A DNA stretch of 56,841 bases, from contig NZ_VUAZ01000127.1 of assembly GCF_009296165.1 (NCBI RefSeq), positions 1-56,841 of the forward strand, read 5' to 3'. This document shows, one piece after another, positions 7,389-16,932 of the stretch. Under the pieces are notes generated by a model. It searched no databases and had not been told where the DNA came from. It worked only from the letters and a program-made list of their open reading frames with translations. Position 1 is the first letter of the stretch. Every line of letters starts with the position of its first letter. This DNA is from Pseudomonas kitaguniensis. GTDB taxonomy: Bacteria; Pseudomonadota; Gammaproteobacteria; Pseudomonadales; Pseudomonadaceae. The position numbers and the translations under genes are program-made.

Positions 7389-8771
7389 ATGAAAAGGACT
7401 TTGCCGTCCTTCGGTGTGGCGCTATGGATAGCGTTCACGGCACCGATGGCTTTTGCTGTGCCTCATCGCGTGGACCTGATCCAACTGCCGCCCCCCGGCA
7501 GCGCAGGTTTGGGCGCTCACCGCGGTGAAACGCTGAACCTTAACTTCCAGAACATCGAGTTGCGTGCGGTATTGCAGCAGATCGCCGATGTCGCCGGGCT
7601 CAACCTGGTTGCCAGCGATGAGGTGCAAGGCTCGATTACCCTGCGGCTCAAGGACGTGCCCTGGGATCAGGCGCTGGACCTGGTGTTGCAAACCAAAGGC
7701 TTGGACAAGCGCGTGACGGCGGGTGTTTTGCTGGTAGCGCCCGCCGAAGAGTTGGCCGCCCGCGAACTGCTGGTGCTTGAGTCGCGCAAGCAATTGGCTG
7801 AGTTGGCGCCACTGCGCCGGGAGCTGTTGCAGGTCAATTACGCCAAGGCAGCGGACCTGGCCAAGTTATTCCAGTCGGTGACCAGCATCGAAGGCGTGCC
7901 CGACGAGCGCGGCTCGGTGGTGGTGGATGAGCGCACCAATAACATCATCGCCTACCAGACCGGCGAGCGGCTTGAAGAGCTGCGGCGCATCGTGGCGCAG
8001 CTGGATATTCCGGTACGTCAGGTGATGATCGAGGCACGCATCGTCGAGGCCAATGTCGACTACGACAAAAGCCTCGGCGTGCGCTGGGGTGGCCGGCTCA
8101 ACCGTGGTAACTGGGGCGCCGGCGGGCTTGGCAAGCCTTCGGCCGAGGGCGCTGAAGCACTGGCGAGCCCGCCCGGTTCGTCGTTTGTTGACTTGGGTTC
8201 ACTCACGGGTACCGCAGGCATGGGCATCGGTTTTATCACCGACAACCTGTTGCTCGACCTGGAACTCACCGCCATGGAGAAAACCGGCAACGGTGAAATC
8301 GTCTCACAGCCCAAGGTGGTCACTTCCGACAAGGAGACCGCACGTATCCTCAAAGGCACCGAGATTCCCTATCAGGAATCCACCTCCAGGGGTGCCACTT
8401 CGGTGTCATTCAAGGAGGCCTCGCTGTCACTTGAGGTAACCCCACAAATTACCCCTGACGGCTGGGTGTTCATGGAGGTCAAAGTCACCAAGGACGAGCC
8501 GGACTATTTGAACAAGCTCAACGACGTTCCGCCCATCAAGAAAAACGAAGTCAACGCCAAGGTGCTGGTCAAGGATGGCGAGACCATCGTCATCGGCGGG
8601 GTTTTTTCAGATACCCAAAGCAAAGTGGTAGATAAAGTGCCATTTTTGGGCGATGTGCCGTATCTTGGCCGCCTTTTCCGGCGAGATGTGCTGGCACAAA
8701 GAAAATCCGAGCTGCTGGTATTCCTGACTCCGCGTATTATGAATAACCAGGCGATTGCTGTGAGTCGTTGA
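7389..8771 (+). CDS. pilQ: Short secretin, PilQ/HofQ type
   Basis: An outer-membrane secretin subunit of 460 residues with a signal peptide (about 1-23, ending AFA). A secretin-and-TonB N-terminal domain follows (LNLNFQNIELRAVLQQIAD), then an N1/KH-like domain and the secretin barrel with the VPFLGDVPYLGRLFR signature. P. aeruginosa PilQ is about 714 residues and carries AMIN peptidoglycan-binding domains at its N-terminus; none is present here. The protein is thus closer in size to E. coli HofQ (412), which is linked to DNA uptake for nutrition. It starts 12 bases after pilO-pilP and ends 4 bases before aroK, so it is transcribed into the aromatic pathway genes. Whether it forms a pore without an intact PilM is unknown. 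Confidence 0.85.
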   Translation: MKRTLPSFGVALWIAFTAPMAFAVPHRVDLIQLPPPGSAGLGAHRGETLNLNFQNIELRAVLQQIADVAGLNLVASDEVQGSITLRLKDVPWDQALDLVLQTKGLDKRVTAGVLLVAPAEELAARELLVLESRKQLAELAPLRRELLQVNYAKAADLAKLFQSVTSIEGVPDERGSVVVDERTNNIIAYQTGERLEELRRIVAQLDIPVRQVMIEARIVEANVDYDKSLGVRWGGRLNRGNWGAGGLGKPSAEGAEALASPPGSSFVDLGSLTGTAGMGIGFITDNLLLDLELTAMEKTGNGEIVSQPKVVTSDKETARILKGTEIPYQESTSRGATSVSFKEASLSLEVTPQITPDGWVFMEVKVTKDEPDYLNKLNDVPPIKKNEVNAKVLVKDGETIVIGGVFSDTQSKVVDKVPFLGDVPYLGRLFRRDVLAQRKSELLVFLTPRIMNNQAIAVSR

Positions 8772-8775
8772 TTCT

Positions 8776-9294
8776 GTGCGAAATTTGATTCTTGTAGGAC
8801 CGATGGGGGCTGGAAAAAGCACCATCGGCCGTTTGCTGGCCAAAGAGCTGCGCCTGCCATTCAAAGATTCCGACAAGGAAATTGAATTGCGCACGGGCGC
8901 CAATATCCCATGGATTTTCGATAAGGAAGGCGAGCTGGGCTTTCGCGACCGCGAGCAGGCGATGATTGCCGAGCTGTGCGGCTTCGACGGCGTAGTGTTG
9001 GCCACCGGCGGCGGCGCTGTCATGCGCGATGAAAACCGCCGGGCGCTGCATGCTGGTGGGCGCGTGGTTTACCTGCATGCGTCGGTTGAACAGCAAGTGG
9101 GCCGTACCGCCCGTGATCGCAATCGCCCGTTGCTGCGCACCGCCGACCCGGCCAAAACCCTCAAGGATCTGCTGACGCTGCGCGATCCGCTGTATCGGGA
9201 AATCGCCGATCTGGTGGTTGAAACCGATGAGCGGCCGCCACGAATGGTGGTTCTCGACATTCTTGAGCGCTTGCAGCAGTTACCACCCCGTTAA
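8776..9294 (+). CDS. aroK: Shikimate kinase
   Basis: AroK phosphorylates shikimate with ATP in the fifth step of the chorismate pathway. The 172-residue protein has the P-loop GPMGAGKST (8-16), the shikimate-binding DSDKEIELRTG region, and the TGGGAV loop. It begins with GTG at 8776, only 4 bases after the pilQ stop. ATG alternatives would remove the P-loop strand, so GTG is chosen. The pilQ-aroK-aroB order is conserved in gammaproteobacteria and suggests co-transcription. Confidence 0.95.
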   Translation: MRNLILVGPMGAGKSTIGRLLAKELRLPFKDSDKEIELRTGANIPWIFDKEGELGFRDREQAMIAELCGFDGVVLATGGGAVMRDENRRALHAGGRVVYLHASVEQQVGRTARDRNRPLLRTADPAKTLKDLLTLRDPLYREIADLVVETDERPPRMVVLDILERLQQLPPR

Positions 9295-9416
9295 AGCCAA
9301 GCCCGAAATGCGCTATTCTCGGCGGCGCGTTATCACGGTTCGAGGTGTGGCGCAGAGCCATCAGGCGGCGTCAACTGAGCGTTGCCGATCGTACATATAT
9401 CTTCACGCGGGGACAC

Positions 9417-10517
9417 ATGCAGACACTTAAGGTCGATCTAGGCGAGCGCAGCTACCCAATCCATATTGGCGAAGGTCTGTTGGACCTGCCCGAGTTGCTT
9501 GCGCCGCATATTGCCGGTCGGCAAGTGGCGATCATCTCCAACGAAACGGTCGCGCCGCTGTACCTTGAGCGTCTGAGCCGCAGCCTGGCGGCGTACTCGG
9601 TGATTTCGGTGATCTTGCCTGACGGCGAAGCTCACAAGAACTGGGAAACCCTGCAACTGATATTTGATGGCCTGCTGACTGCGCGCCATGACCGTCGTAC
9701 CACCGTGGTCGCCTTGGGCGGCGGTGTGATCGGCGACATGGCCGGTTTTGCCGCCGCCTGTTACCAGCGTGGCGTGGACTTTATCCAGGTGCCGACCACT
9801 TTGTTGTCCCAGGTCGATTCGTCGGTGGGCGGCAAAACCGGCATCAACCACCCGTTGGGCAAGAACATGGTCGGCGCGTTTTACCAGCCGCAAGCCGTAC
9901 TGATCGATACCGCTACCCTCAATACCCTGCCGCCGCGCGAGCTGTCGGCGGGTCTGGCCGAGGTGATCAAGTACGGGCTGATCTGTGACGAGCCGTTTTT
10001 GACCTGGCTCGAAGCGCATGTGGACGCGCTGCGCGCCCTCGACCAAGTGGCGCTGACCGAAGCGATTTCGCGCTCCTGCGCCGCCAAGGCGCTGGTAGTG
10101 AATGCCGATGAACGTGAATCCGGCGTACGCGCCACGCTCAACTTGGGGCACACGTTCGGCCATGCGATCGAAACGCACATGGGCTATGGTGTGTGGCTGC
10201 ATGGCGAGGCCGTCGCGGCTGGCACGGTGATGGCATTGGAGATGTCGCAACGCTTGGGCTGGATCAGCGCGCAAGAGCGGGATCGCGGTATCCGTCTGTT
10301 CCAGCGCGCCGGTTTGCCGGTTATTCCGCCCTCGGCAATGACTGAGGCGGATTTTCTCGAACATATGGCAATAGACAAGAAAGTGATCGACGGTCGACTG
10401 CGGCTGGTGCTGCTGCGCCACATTGGCGAAGCTGTGGTGACCGACGATTATCCGAAAGAGATTTTACAGGCTACGCTGGGAGCGGATTACCGCGCCCTGG
10501 CCCAGCTGAAAGGTTAA
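9417..10517 (+). CDS. aroB: 3-dehydroquinate synthase
   Basis: AroB converts DAHP to 3-dehydroquinate, the second step to chorismate, using NAD+ and a divalent metal. The 366-residue product begins MQTLKVDLGERSYPIHIG, a canonical AroB start. An upstream in-frame ATG at 9345 would add 24 unrelated residues and is rejected. Diagnostic motifs are the NAD loop GGGVIGDMAGF, DSSVGGKTGIN, and the metal ligand segment GHTFGHAIE. The 122-base gap to aroK may hold a secondary promoter but shows no clear one. The product works with AroK of the same operon. Confidence 0.96.
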   Translation: MQTLKVDLGERSYPIHIGEGLLDLPELLAPHIAGRQVAIISNETVAPLYLERLSRSLAAYSVISVILPDGEAHKNWETLQLIFDGLLTARHDRRTTVVALGGGVIGDMAGFAAACYQRGVDFIQVPTTLLSQVDSSVGGKTGINHPLGKNMVGAFYQPQAVLIDTATLNTLPPRELSAGLAEVIKYGLICDEPFLTWLEAHVDALRALDQVALTEAISRSCAAKALVVNADERESGVRATLNLGHTFGHAIETHMGYGVWLHGEAVAAGTVMALEMSQRLGWISAQERDRGIRLFQRAGLPVIPPSAMTEADFLEHMAIDKKVIDGRLRLVLLRHIGEAVVTDDYPKEILQATLGADYRALAQLKG

Positions 10518-10527
10518 TAAGATCCCG

Positions 10528-12102
10528 ATGACTAGTTTGCATGCCGACGAGGCGTTCCTCGGCCATTACCAGTTAAGCCACGACCCATTCGCTCCACGGG
10601 TGCCTGGTTTCAAATTTTTCCCTGCCCAGCGCAAGCCGGTGCTTGGCCAATTGCACCATCTTGCGCGCTACAGCCAGTTGTTGCTGGTGGTCACCGGCCC
10701 ATTGGGCAGCGGCAAGACCTTGCTGCGCCAGGCGCTGGTTGCCAGCACCAATAAGCAATCGGTACAGAGCGTGGTGGTGTCGGCTCGCGGTGCTGGTGAT
10801 GCGGCCGGCGTGTTGCGCCAAGTGGCGCAGGCGCTGAACGTCGCCACCGCCGAGCCGAACGCGATCCTCAAGCAAGTGGTGCAGTTGGGCCTGACCGGGC
10901 AGGAAGTCTACCTGCTGGTGGACGACGCCGAGCAGCTCGACGAATCCGCCCTGGAAGCGTTGCTGGCGTTGGCGGCGGGTACGCCGGAAGGTCGCCCGCA
11001 CGTGTTCCTGTTTGGTGAGTCGTCGTTAATCGCCGATCTGGAGCAGATCAGCGGTGATCAGGAGCTGTTTCACGTCATCGAACTGCAGCCGTACGAAGAG
11101 GAAGAAACCCGCGAATACCTGGCTCAACGCCTCGAAGGCGCAGGCGCTGGCATCGAACTTTTCTCCGCTTCGCAGATCTCTGATATTCACGAAAGCTCCG
11201 ACGGTTGGCCTGGCACCATCAACCAGGTCGCTCGCGATGCCTTGATCGAAGCCATGATTGCCAGCCGTTCTGCGGTTAAGCGTCCAAAGATGGGGTTTAC
11301 TATGCCTAAGAAGCACGTATTGGCTATTTCCGCCGTTGTCGTGGTCGCTGTCGCCGCCGCCTGGTTGATTCCAGGTCGCAGCAAAGCGCCCACCACGGCC
11401 GGCGCGCCAACCGAACAGGCGCAGTTGCCACTGGGCAAGCCCACGCCAAATGTCGAATTCGCCAACTCCGGCCAACCGACCAACCTGCCGATGGTCGGCC
11501 AACCCGTGATGCGCGGCCCGCTCGCCGAAGAAGCCGGTGGCATTGCCGAAGGCGACGACGGCGTGCCGGTTGAAGGCTCCAGCGCCACCCCGCCGACGGT
11601 TACCACCACCGCGCCACCTGCCGGCGTACCGGCTGGCCCGGCGGCGACTGCCGCTGCCAAACCCGCGCCGACGCCGACACCGGCGCCCACTGTCGCCACC
11701 GCCAAGCCTGCGCCTGTGACCAAACCGGTCGCACCTGCGCCAGCCGCCAAACCCGCCCCGGCTGCCAAGCCTGCTGAAAAACCGGCCGCCACCGTTGCCA
11801 AGGCTGGCGCTGCCGGCAGCAGCTGGTACGCCAGCCAACCGACCGGCAACTTCGTGGTGCAGATCCTCGGCACCAGCTCCGAAGCCAACGCTCAGGCGTT
11901 CGTGAAAGAGCAGGGCGGCGAGTACCGTTATTTCAAGAAAGTGCTCAACGGCAAGCCTCTCTACGTGATCACCTACGGCAATTTCTCCAGCCGTGCAGCA
12001 GCCGATTCCGCCATCAAGGCCTTGCCAGCGAAGGTTCAGGCTGGTAAACCTTGGCCTCGCACTGTCGCCAGCGTCCAACAGGAACTGGCAACAACTCGCT
12101 GA
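10528..12102 (+). CDS. DamX-like AAA/SPOR domain protein
   Basis: The 524-residue protein has three parts. The N-terminal ExeA/GspA-type AAA ATPase (about 1-250) has Walker A GPLGSGKT (57-64) and Walker B VYLLVDD (127-133). A single membrane helix follows (about 263-281). The periplasmic arm is a long Pro/Ala/Thr/Lys low-complexity linker ending in a SPOR domain (about 438-515, FVVQILGTSSEANAQAF) that binds denuded glycan at the division septum. E. coli DamX occupies the same place after aroKB and also has a SPOR domain, so a role in cell division is inferred; here an ATPase domain is also present. It starts 10 bases after aroB. Confidence 0.85.
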   Translation: MTSLHADEAFLGHYQLSHDPFAPRVPGFKFFPAQRKPVLGQLHHLARYSQLLLVVTGPLGSGKTLLRQALVASTNKQSVQSVVVSARGAGDAAGVLRQVAQALNVATAEPNAILKQVVQLGLTGQEVYLLVDDAEQLDESALEALLALAAGTPEGRPHVFLFGESSLIADLEQISGDQELFHVIELQPYEEEETREYLAQRLEGAGAGIELFSASQISDIHESSDGWPGTINQVARDALIEAMIASRSAVKRPKMGFTMPKKHVLAISAVVVVAVAAAWLIPGRSKAPTTAGAPTEQAQLPLGKPTPNVEFANSGQPTNLPMVGQPVMRGPLAEEAGGIAEGDDGVPVEGSSATPPTVTTTAPPAGVPAGPAATAAAKPAPTPTPAPTVATAKPAPVTKPVAPAPAAKPAPAAKPAEKPAATVAKAGAAGSSWYASQPTGNFVVQILGTSSEANAQAFVKEQGGEYRYFKKVLNGKPLYVITYGNFSSRAAADSAIKALPAKVQAGKPWPRTVASVQQELATTR

Positions 12103-12313
12103 AGATTCGGCGGCCTTACCCAGGCCGCCTCTCCCGGCACCTCAAGAAAACCGCAAGTGCGTGCTGCCCTCAAGGCCGCGCGCTTTGTAGTGTCTGCGTC
12201 ACAGTAGCTATTGAGTCGTAGCAGTCAAAATTAAAAAGGTTTTGACTAGCACAGCATATCGCTTTAAACCTTTCATAAATGCGACATACATTTGCGACAT
12301 TTCGTCGCTAAAT

Positions 12314-12342
12314 TTGTGAGCCTAAGTGTCGGTGTGTACAAT
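12314..12342 (+). promoter_or_regulatory. Putative gltB promoter
   Basis: TTGTGA (12314-12319) and TACAAT (12337-12342) are separated by 17 bases and would start transcription near 12349, about 105 bases before gltB. The region 12103-12453 holds no gene. It is AT-richer than its surroundings and contains two short GCGACAT direct repeats (12282-12300) just upstream of the -35, which could be a regulator site. No terminator with a T-run was found after the damX-like gene. Confidence 0.45.
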
Positions 12343-12453
12343 GACCTCCCTTTTGCCCCCGCCAAGCCGGCAGACGTTCGGCGCGGAAGGTAACCGGTTG
12401 AATTGAAAAGAAATTTGTCTCGAAATAAGAGGCAGCCTGGTGAGAAAGTGTCT

Positions 12454-15400
12454 ATGAAAGCAGGTCTGTACCAACCCGATGAATTCAAGGATAACTGCGG
12501 TTTCGGCCTGATTGCCCACATGCAGGGCGAGCCCAGTCATACCCTTTTACAAACGGCCGTCGAGGCCCTGACCTGCATGACCCACCGCGGTGGGATCAAC
12601 GCCGATGGCAAGACCGGTGACGGTTGCGGCTTGCTGATTCAAAAGCCCGACCAGTTCCTGCGCGCTGTTGCTAAAGAGCAATTTGCTGTCGACCTGCCCA
12701 AGCAGTACGCCGTGGGCATGGTGTTCTTCAACCAGGACCCGGTTAAAGCGCAAGCCGCTCGCGAGAACATGAACCGCGAGATCTTGGCTGCCGGCCTGCA
12801 ACTGGTGGGCTGGCGCAAAGTGCCGATCGACACCAGCGTGCTCGGCCGCCTGGCCCTGGAGCGCCTGCCGCAGATCGAACAAGTGTTTATTGCAGGTGAC
12901 GGCCTGAGCGACCAGGACATGGCGATCAAGCTGTTTACCTCGCGTCGTCGCTCGTCGGTGTCCAACGCAGCCGACGCCGACCACTACATCTGCAGCTTTT
13001 CGCACAAGACCATCATTTATAAAGGCCTGATGATGCCGGCGGATTTGACCGCCTTCTATCCAGACCTGAGCGATGAGCGCCTGCAAACCGCCATTTGCGT
13101 GTTCCACCAGCGCTTCTCCACCAATACCCTGCCGAAATGGCCGCTGGCTCAGCCATTCCGTTTCCTCGCCCACAACGGCGAGATCAACACCATCACCGGC
13201 AACCGCAACTGGGCCGTGGCCCGACGCACCAAGTTCGCCAACGATTTGATGGACCTCGAAGAACTCGGCCCGCTGGTTAACCGCGTGGGTTCCGACTCCT
13301 CAAGCATGGACAACATGCTTGAGCTGATGGTCACTGGCGGCATCGACCTGTTCCGTGGCGTGCGCATGATCATTCCGCCTGCGTGGCAGAACGTCGAGAC
13401 CATGGACCCGGACCTGCGGGCGTTCTATGAATACAACTCGATGCACATGGAACCGTGGGACGGCCCGGCTGGCGTGGTAATGACCGACGGCCGCTACGCG
13501 GTGTGCCTGCTCGACCGTAACGGTCTGCGCCCGGCGCGTTGGGTCACCACCACCAACGGTTTCATCACCCTGGCGTCGGAAATCGGCGTTTGGGACTACA
13601 AACCTGAAGACGTTATCGCCAAAGGCCGTGTAGGGCCTGGCCAGATCCTGGCCGTGGACACTGAAACCGGGCAGATCCTCGACACTGACGCCATTGACAA
13701 CCGCTTGAAGTCGCGTCACCCGTACAAGCAATGGCTGCGCAAGAACGCTTTGCGCATCCAGGCGACCATGGAAGACAACGACCACGGTTCGGCTTTTTAT
13801 GACGTGGACCAGCTCAAGCAGTACATGAAGATGTACCAGGTCACGTTCGAGGAGCGCGACCAAGTGCTGCGCCCGCTCGGCGAGCAAGGCTACGAGGCCG
13901 TCGGCTCGATGGGCGATGACACGCCAATGGCCGTGCTGTCCCAGCGCGTGCGCACGCCGTACGACTACTTCCGCCAGCAATTTGCGCAGGTCACCAACCC
14001 GCCGATTGACCCGCTGCGTGAAGCCATCGTGATGTCGCTGGAAGTGTGCCTCGGTGCCGAGCGCAACATCTTCCAGGAATCGCCGGAGCACGCGTCCCGC
14101 GTGATCCTCAGTTCGCCGGTTATTTCGCCAGCCAAGTGGCGTTCGTTGATGACCCTGGAACGCCCGGGCTTCGACCGCCAGATCATCGACCTGAACTACG
14201 ACGAAAGCCTCGGCCTTGAAGCCGCTGTGCGCAACGTCGCCGATCAGGCCGAAGAAGCGGTGCGCGCCGGTCGTACCCAAATCGTACTGACCGACCGCCA
14301 CATTGCCCCAGGCAAACTGCCGATCCACGCCTCTTTGGCCACCGGCGCGGTGCACCACCGCCTGACCGAAAAAGGCCTGCGTTGCGACTCCAACATCCTT
14401 GTGGAAACCGCCACCGCCCGCGACCCGCACCACTTTGCGGTGCTGATCGGCTTCGGCGCCTCGGCGGTTTATCCGTTCCTGGCGTACGAAGTGCTGGGTG
14501 ACCTGATCCGTACTGGCGAAGTGCTCGGCGACCTTTATGAGGTGTTCAAGAACTACCGCAAGGGCATCACCAAGGGCCTGTTGAAGATCCTCTCGAAGAT
14601 GGGCATCTCCACCGTTACCTCGTACCGTGGCGCGCAGTTGTTCGAGGCTATCGGCCTGTCCGAAGAGGTCTGCGAGTTGAGCTTTCGTGGCGTGCCGAGC
14701 CGCATCAAGGGCGCGCGCTTCGTCGACCTCGAAGCCGAACAAAAAGCCCTGGCGGCCGAAGCCTGGAGCGCGCGCAAGCCGATCCAGCAAGGCGGCCTGC
14801 TCAAGTTCGTGCACGGTGGCGAATACCACGCGTACAACCCCGACGTGGTCAGCACCCTGCAAGCCGCTGTGCAGCAGGGCGACTACGCCAAGTTCAAGGA
14901 ATACACCGCGCTGGTGGATAACCGCCCGGTGTCGATGATCCGCGATATGTTCAAGGTCAAAACCCTCGACACGCCGCTGGCGATCAGTGAAATCGAACCG
15001 CTGGAATCGATCCTCAAGCGTTTCGACTCCGCGGGCATTTCCCTTGGCGCGTTGTCGCCTGAGGCTCACGAAGCCCTGGCCGAAGCCATGAACCGCCTGG
15101 GTGCGCGTTCCAACTCCGGCGAAGGCGGTGAAGACCCGGCGCGCTACGGCACCATCAAAAGCTCGAAAATCAAGCAGGTCGCGACCGGCCGTTTCGGTGT
15201 AACCCCCGAATACCTGGTCAACGCCGAAGTGCTGCAGATCAAAGTCGCGCAGGGCGCCAAGCCCGGCGAGGGCGGGCAACTGCCTGGCGGCAAGGTCAAC
15301 GGTTTGATCGCCAAACTGCGTTATGCAGTCCCCGGCGTGACCCTGATTTCGCCACCGCCGCACCACGACATCTATTCGATTGAAGACCTGTCGCAGCTGA

Positions 15401-16899
15401 TTTTCGACTTGAAACAAGTCAACCCGCAGGCGCTGGTCTCGGTGAAACTGGTCGCAGAAGCCGGCGTGGGCACCATCGCCGCCGGTGTGGCCAAGGCCTA
15501 TGCCGACCTGATCACCATCTCGGGCTACGACGGTGGCACTGGCGCTTCGCCGCTGACCTCGATCAAATACGCGGGCGCACCGTGGGAACTCGGCCTGGCT
15601 GAAACTCACCAGACCCTGCGCGGCAACGACCTGCGCGGCAAGGTGCGGGTGCAAACCGACGGCGGCCTGAAAACCGGCCTCGACGTGATCAAGGCCGCGA
15701 TCCTCGGCGCCGAAAGCTTCGGCTTCGGCACTGCGCCAATGATCGCGCTGGGCTGCAAATACCTGCGCATCTGCCACCTGAACAACTGCGCCACCGGCGT
15801 CGCGACGCAGAACGAAAAGCTGCGCAAGGATCACTACATCGGCACCGTCGACATGGTGGTGAACTTCTTCACCTACGTCGCCGAAGAAACCCGTGAGTGG
15901 CTGGCCAAGCTGGGCGTGCGTTCGCTGGAAGAACTGATCGGCCGCACCGACCTGCTCGACATCCTTCAAGGCCAGACCGCCAAGCAACAGCACTTGGACT
16001 TGACGCCGCTGTTGGGCAGCGATCACATCCCGGCCGACAAGCCACAATTCTGCCAGGTAGAGCGCAACCCACCGTTCGACAAAGGCCTGTTGGCCGAGAA
16101 GATGGTCGACATGGCCAGCTCCTCGATCAATGACGCCAGCGGCGGCGAATTCGCGCTGGATATTTGCAACTGCGACCGCTCCATCGGCGCACGTATCTCC
16201 GGCGAAATCGCGCGCAAGCACGGCAACCAGGGCATGGCCAAGGCGCCGATCACGTTCCGCTTCAAGGGCACTGCGGGCCAGAGTTTTGGCGTGTGGAACG
16301 CCGGCGGCCTGCACATGTACCTGGAAGGTGACGCCAACGACTACGTGGGCAAGGGCATGACCGGCGGCAAGTTGGTGATCGTTCCCCCAGCGGGCAGCGT
16401 TTACAAGTCGCAAGACAGCGCGATTATCGGCAACACCTGCTTGTACGGCGCCACCGGTGGCAAGCTGTTTGCCGCGGGTACGGCCGGTGAGCGTTTCGCC
16501 GTGCGTAACTCCGGTGCCCACACCGTGGTGGAAGGCACTGGCGATCACTGCTGCGAGTACATGACCGGCGGTTTTGTCGCGGTACTCGGCAAGACCGGTT
16601 ACAACTTCGGTTCGGGCATGACCGGCGGTTTCGCCTACGTGCTCGACCAGGACAACACCTTCGTCGACAAGGTCAACCACGAGCTGGTCGAGATCCAGCG
16701 GATCAGCGGCGAAGCCATGGAATCCTACCGGAACCACTTGCAGCACGTGCTGGACGAGTACGTCGAGGAAACCGGCAGCGAATGGGGGCGTAACCTCGCC
16801 GAAAACCTGGACGACTACCTGCGTCGTTTCTGGCTGGTCAAGCCCAAGGCTGCCAACCTGAAATCGTTGCTTTCCAGCATCCGTGCCAACCCGCAGTGA
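12454..16899 (+). CDS. gltB: Glutamate synthase (NADPH), large subunit
   Basis: GltB makes glutamate from glutamine and 2-oxoglutarate, with electrons from GltD. ATG 12454 gives 1481 residues, the usual Pseudomonas length; the earlier in-frame ATG at 12403 adds 17 atypical residues. After a 14-residue propeptide, Cys15 (DNC-GFGLIAH) becomes the N-terminal nucleophile of the class II glutaminase domain. The central and FMN-binding synthase domains follow (HHDIYSIEDL, SGYDGGTGASP), with the 3Fe-4S cysteines around ALGCKYLRICHLNNCATG, and the C-terminal beta-helix domain of GXGXG repeats. It is followed 33 bases later by gltD. A 1685-codon open frame runs antisense over gltBD and is a codon-bias artefact. 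Confidence 0.97.
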   Translation: MKAGLYQPDEFKDNCGFGLIAHMQGEPSHTLLQTAVEALTCMTHRGGINADGKTGDGCGLLIQKPDQFLRAVAKEQFAVDLPKQYAVGMVFFNQDPVKAQAARENMNREILAAGLQLVGWRKVPIDTSVLGRLALERLPQIEQVFIAGDGLSDQDMAIKLFTSRRRSSVSNAADADHYICSFSHKTIIYKGLMMPADLTAFYPDLSDERLQTAICVFHQRFSTNTLPKWPLAQPFRFLAHNGEINTITGNRNWAVARRTKFANDLMDLEELGPLVNRVGSDSSSMDNMLELMVTGGIDLFRGVRMIIPPAWQNVETMDPDLRAFYEYNSMHMEPWDGPAGVVMTDGRYAVCLLDRNGLRPARWVTTTNGFITLASEIGVWDYKPEDVIAKGRVGPGQILAVDTETGQILDTDAIDNRLKSRHPYKQWLRKNALRIQATMEDNDHGSAFYDVDQLKQYMKMYQVTFEERDQVLRPLGEQGYEAVGSMGDDTPMAVLSQRVRTPYDYFRQQFAQVTNPPIDPLREAIVMSLEVCLGAERNIFQESPEHASRVILSSPVISPAKWRSLMTLERPGFDRQIIDLNYDESLGLEAAVRNVADQAEEAVRAGRTQIVLTDRHIAPGKLPIHASLATGAVHHRLTEKGLRCDSNILVETATARDPHHFAVLIGFGASAVYPFLAYEVLGDLIRTGEVLGDLYEVFKNYRKGITKGLLKILSKMGISTVTSYRGAQLFEAIGLSEEVCELSFRGVPSRIKGARFVDLEAEQKALAAEAWSARKPIQQGGLLKFVHGGEYHAYNPDVVSTLQAAVQQGDYAKFKEYTALVDNRPVSMIRDMFKVKTLDTPLAISEIEPLESILKRFDSAGISLGALSPEAHEALAEAMNRLGARSNSGEGGEDPARYGTIKSSKIKQVATGRFGVTPEYLVNAEVLQIKVAQGAKPGEGGQLPGGKVNGLIAKLRYAVPGVTLISPPPHHDIYSIEDLSQLIFDLKQVNPQALVSVKLVAEAGVGTIAAGVAKAYADLITISGYDGGTGASPLTSIKYAGAPWELGLAETHQTLRGNDLRGKVRVQTDGGLKTGLDVIKAAILGAESFGFGTAPMIALGCKYLRICHLNNCATGVATQNEKLRKDHYIGTVDMVVNFFTYVAEETREWLAKLGVRSLEELIGRTDLLDILQGQTAKQQHLDLTPLLGSDHIPADKPQFCQVERNPPFDKGLLAEKMVDMASSSINDASGGEFALDICNCDRSIGARISGEIARKHGNQGMAKAPITFRFKGTAGQSFGVWNAGGLHMYLEGDANDYVGKGMTGGKLVIVPPAGSVYKSQDSAIIGNTCLYGATGGKLFAAGTAGERFAVRNSGAHTVVEGTGDHCCEYMTGGFVAVLGKTGYNFGSGMTGGFAYVLDQDNTFVDKVNHELVEIQRISGEAMESYRNHLQHVLDEYVEETGSEWGRNLAENLDDYLRRFWLVKPKAANLKSLLSSIRANPQ

Positions 16900-16932
16900 T
16901 ATGCGCCTGAAGAAGTTTGATGAGGTTTTAAC

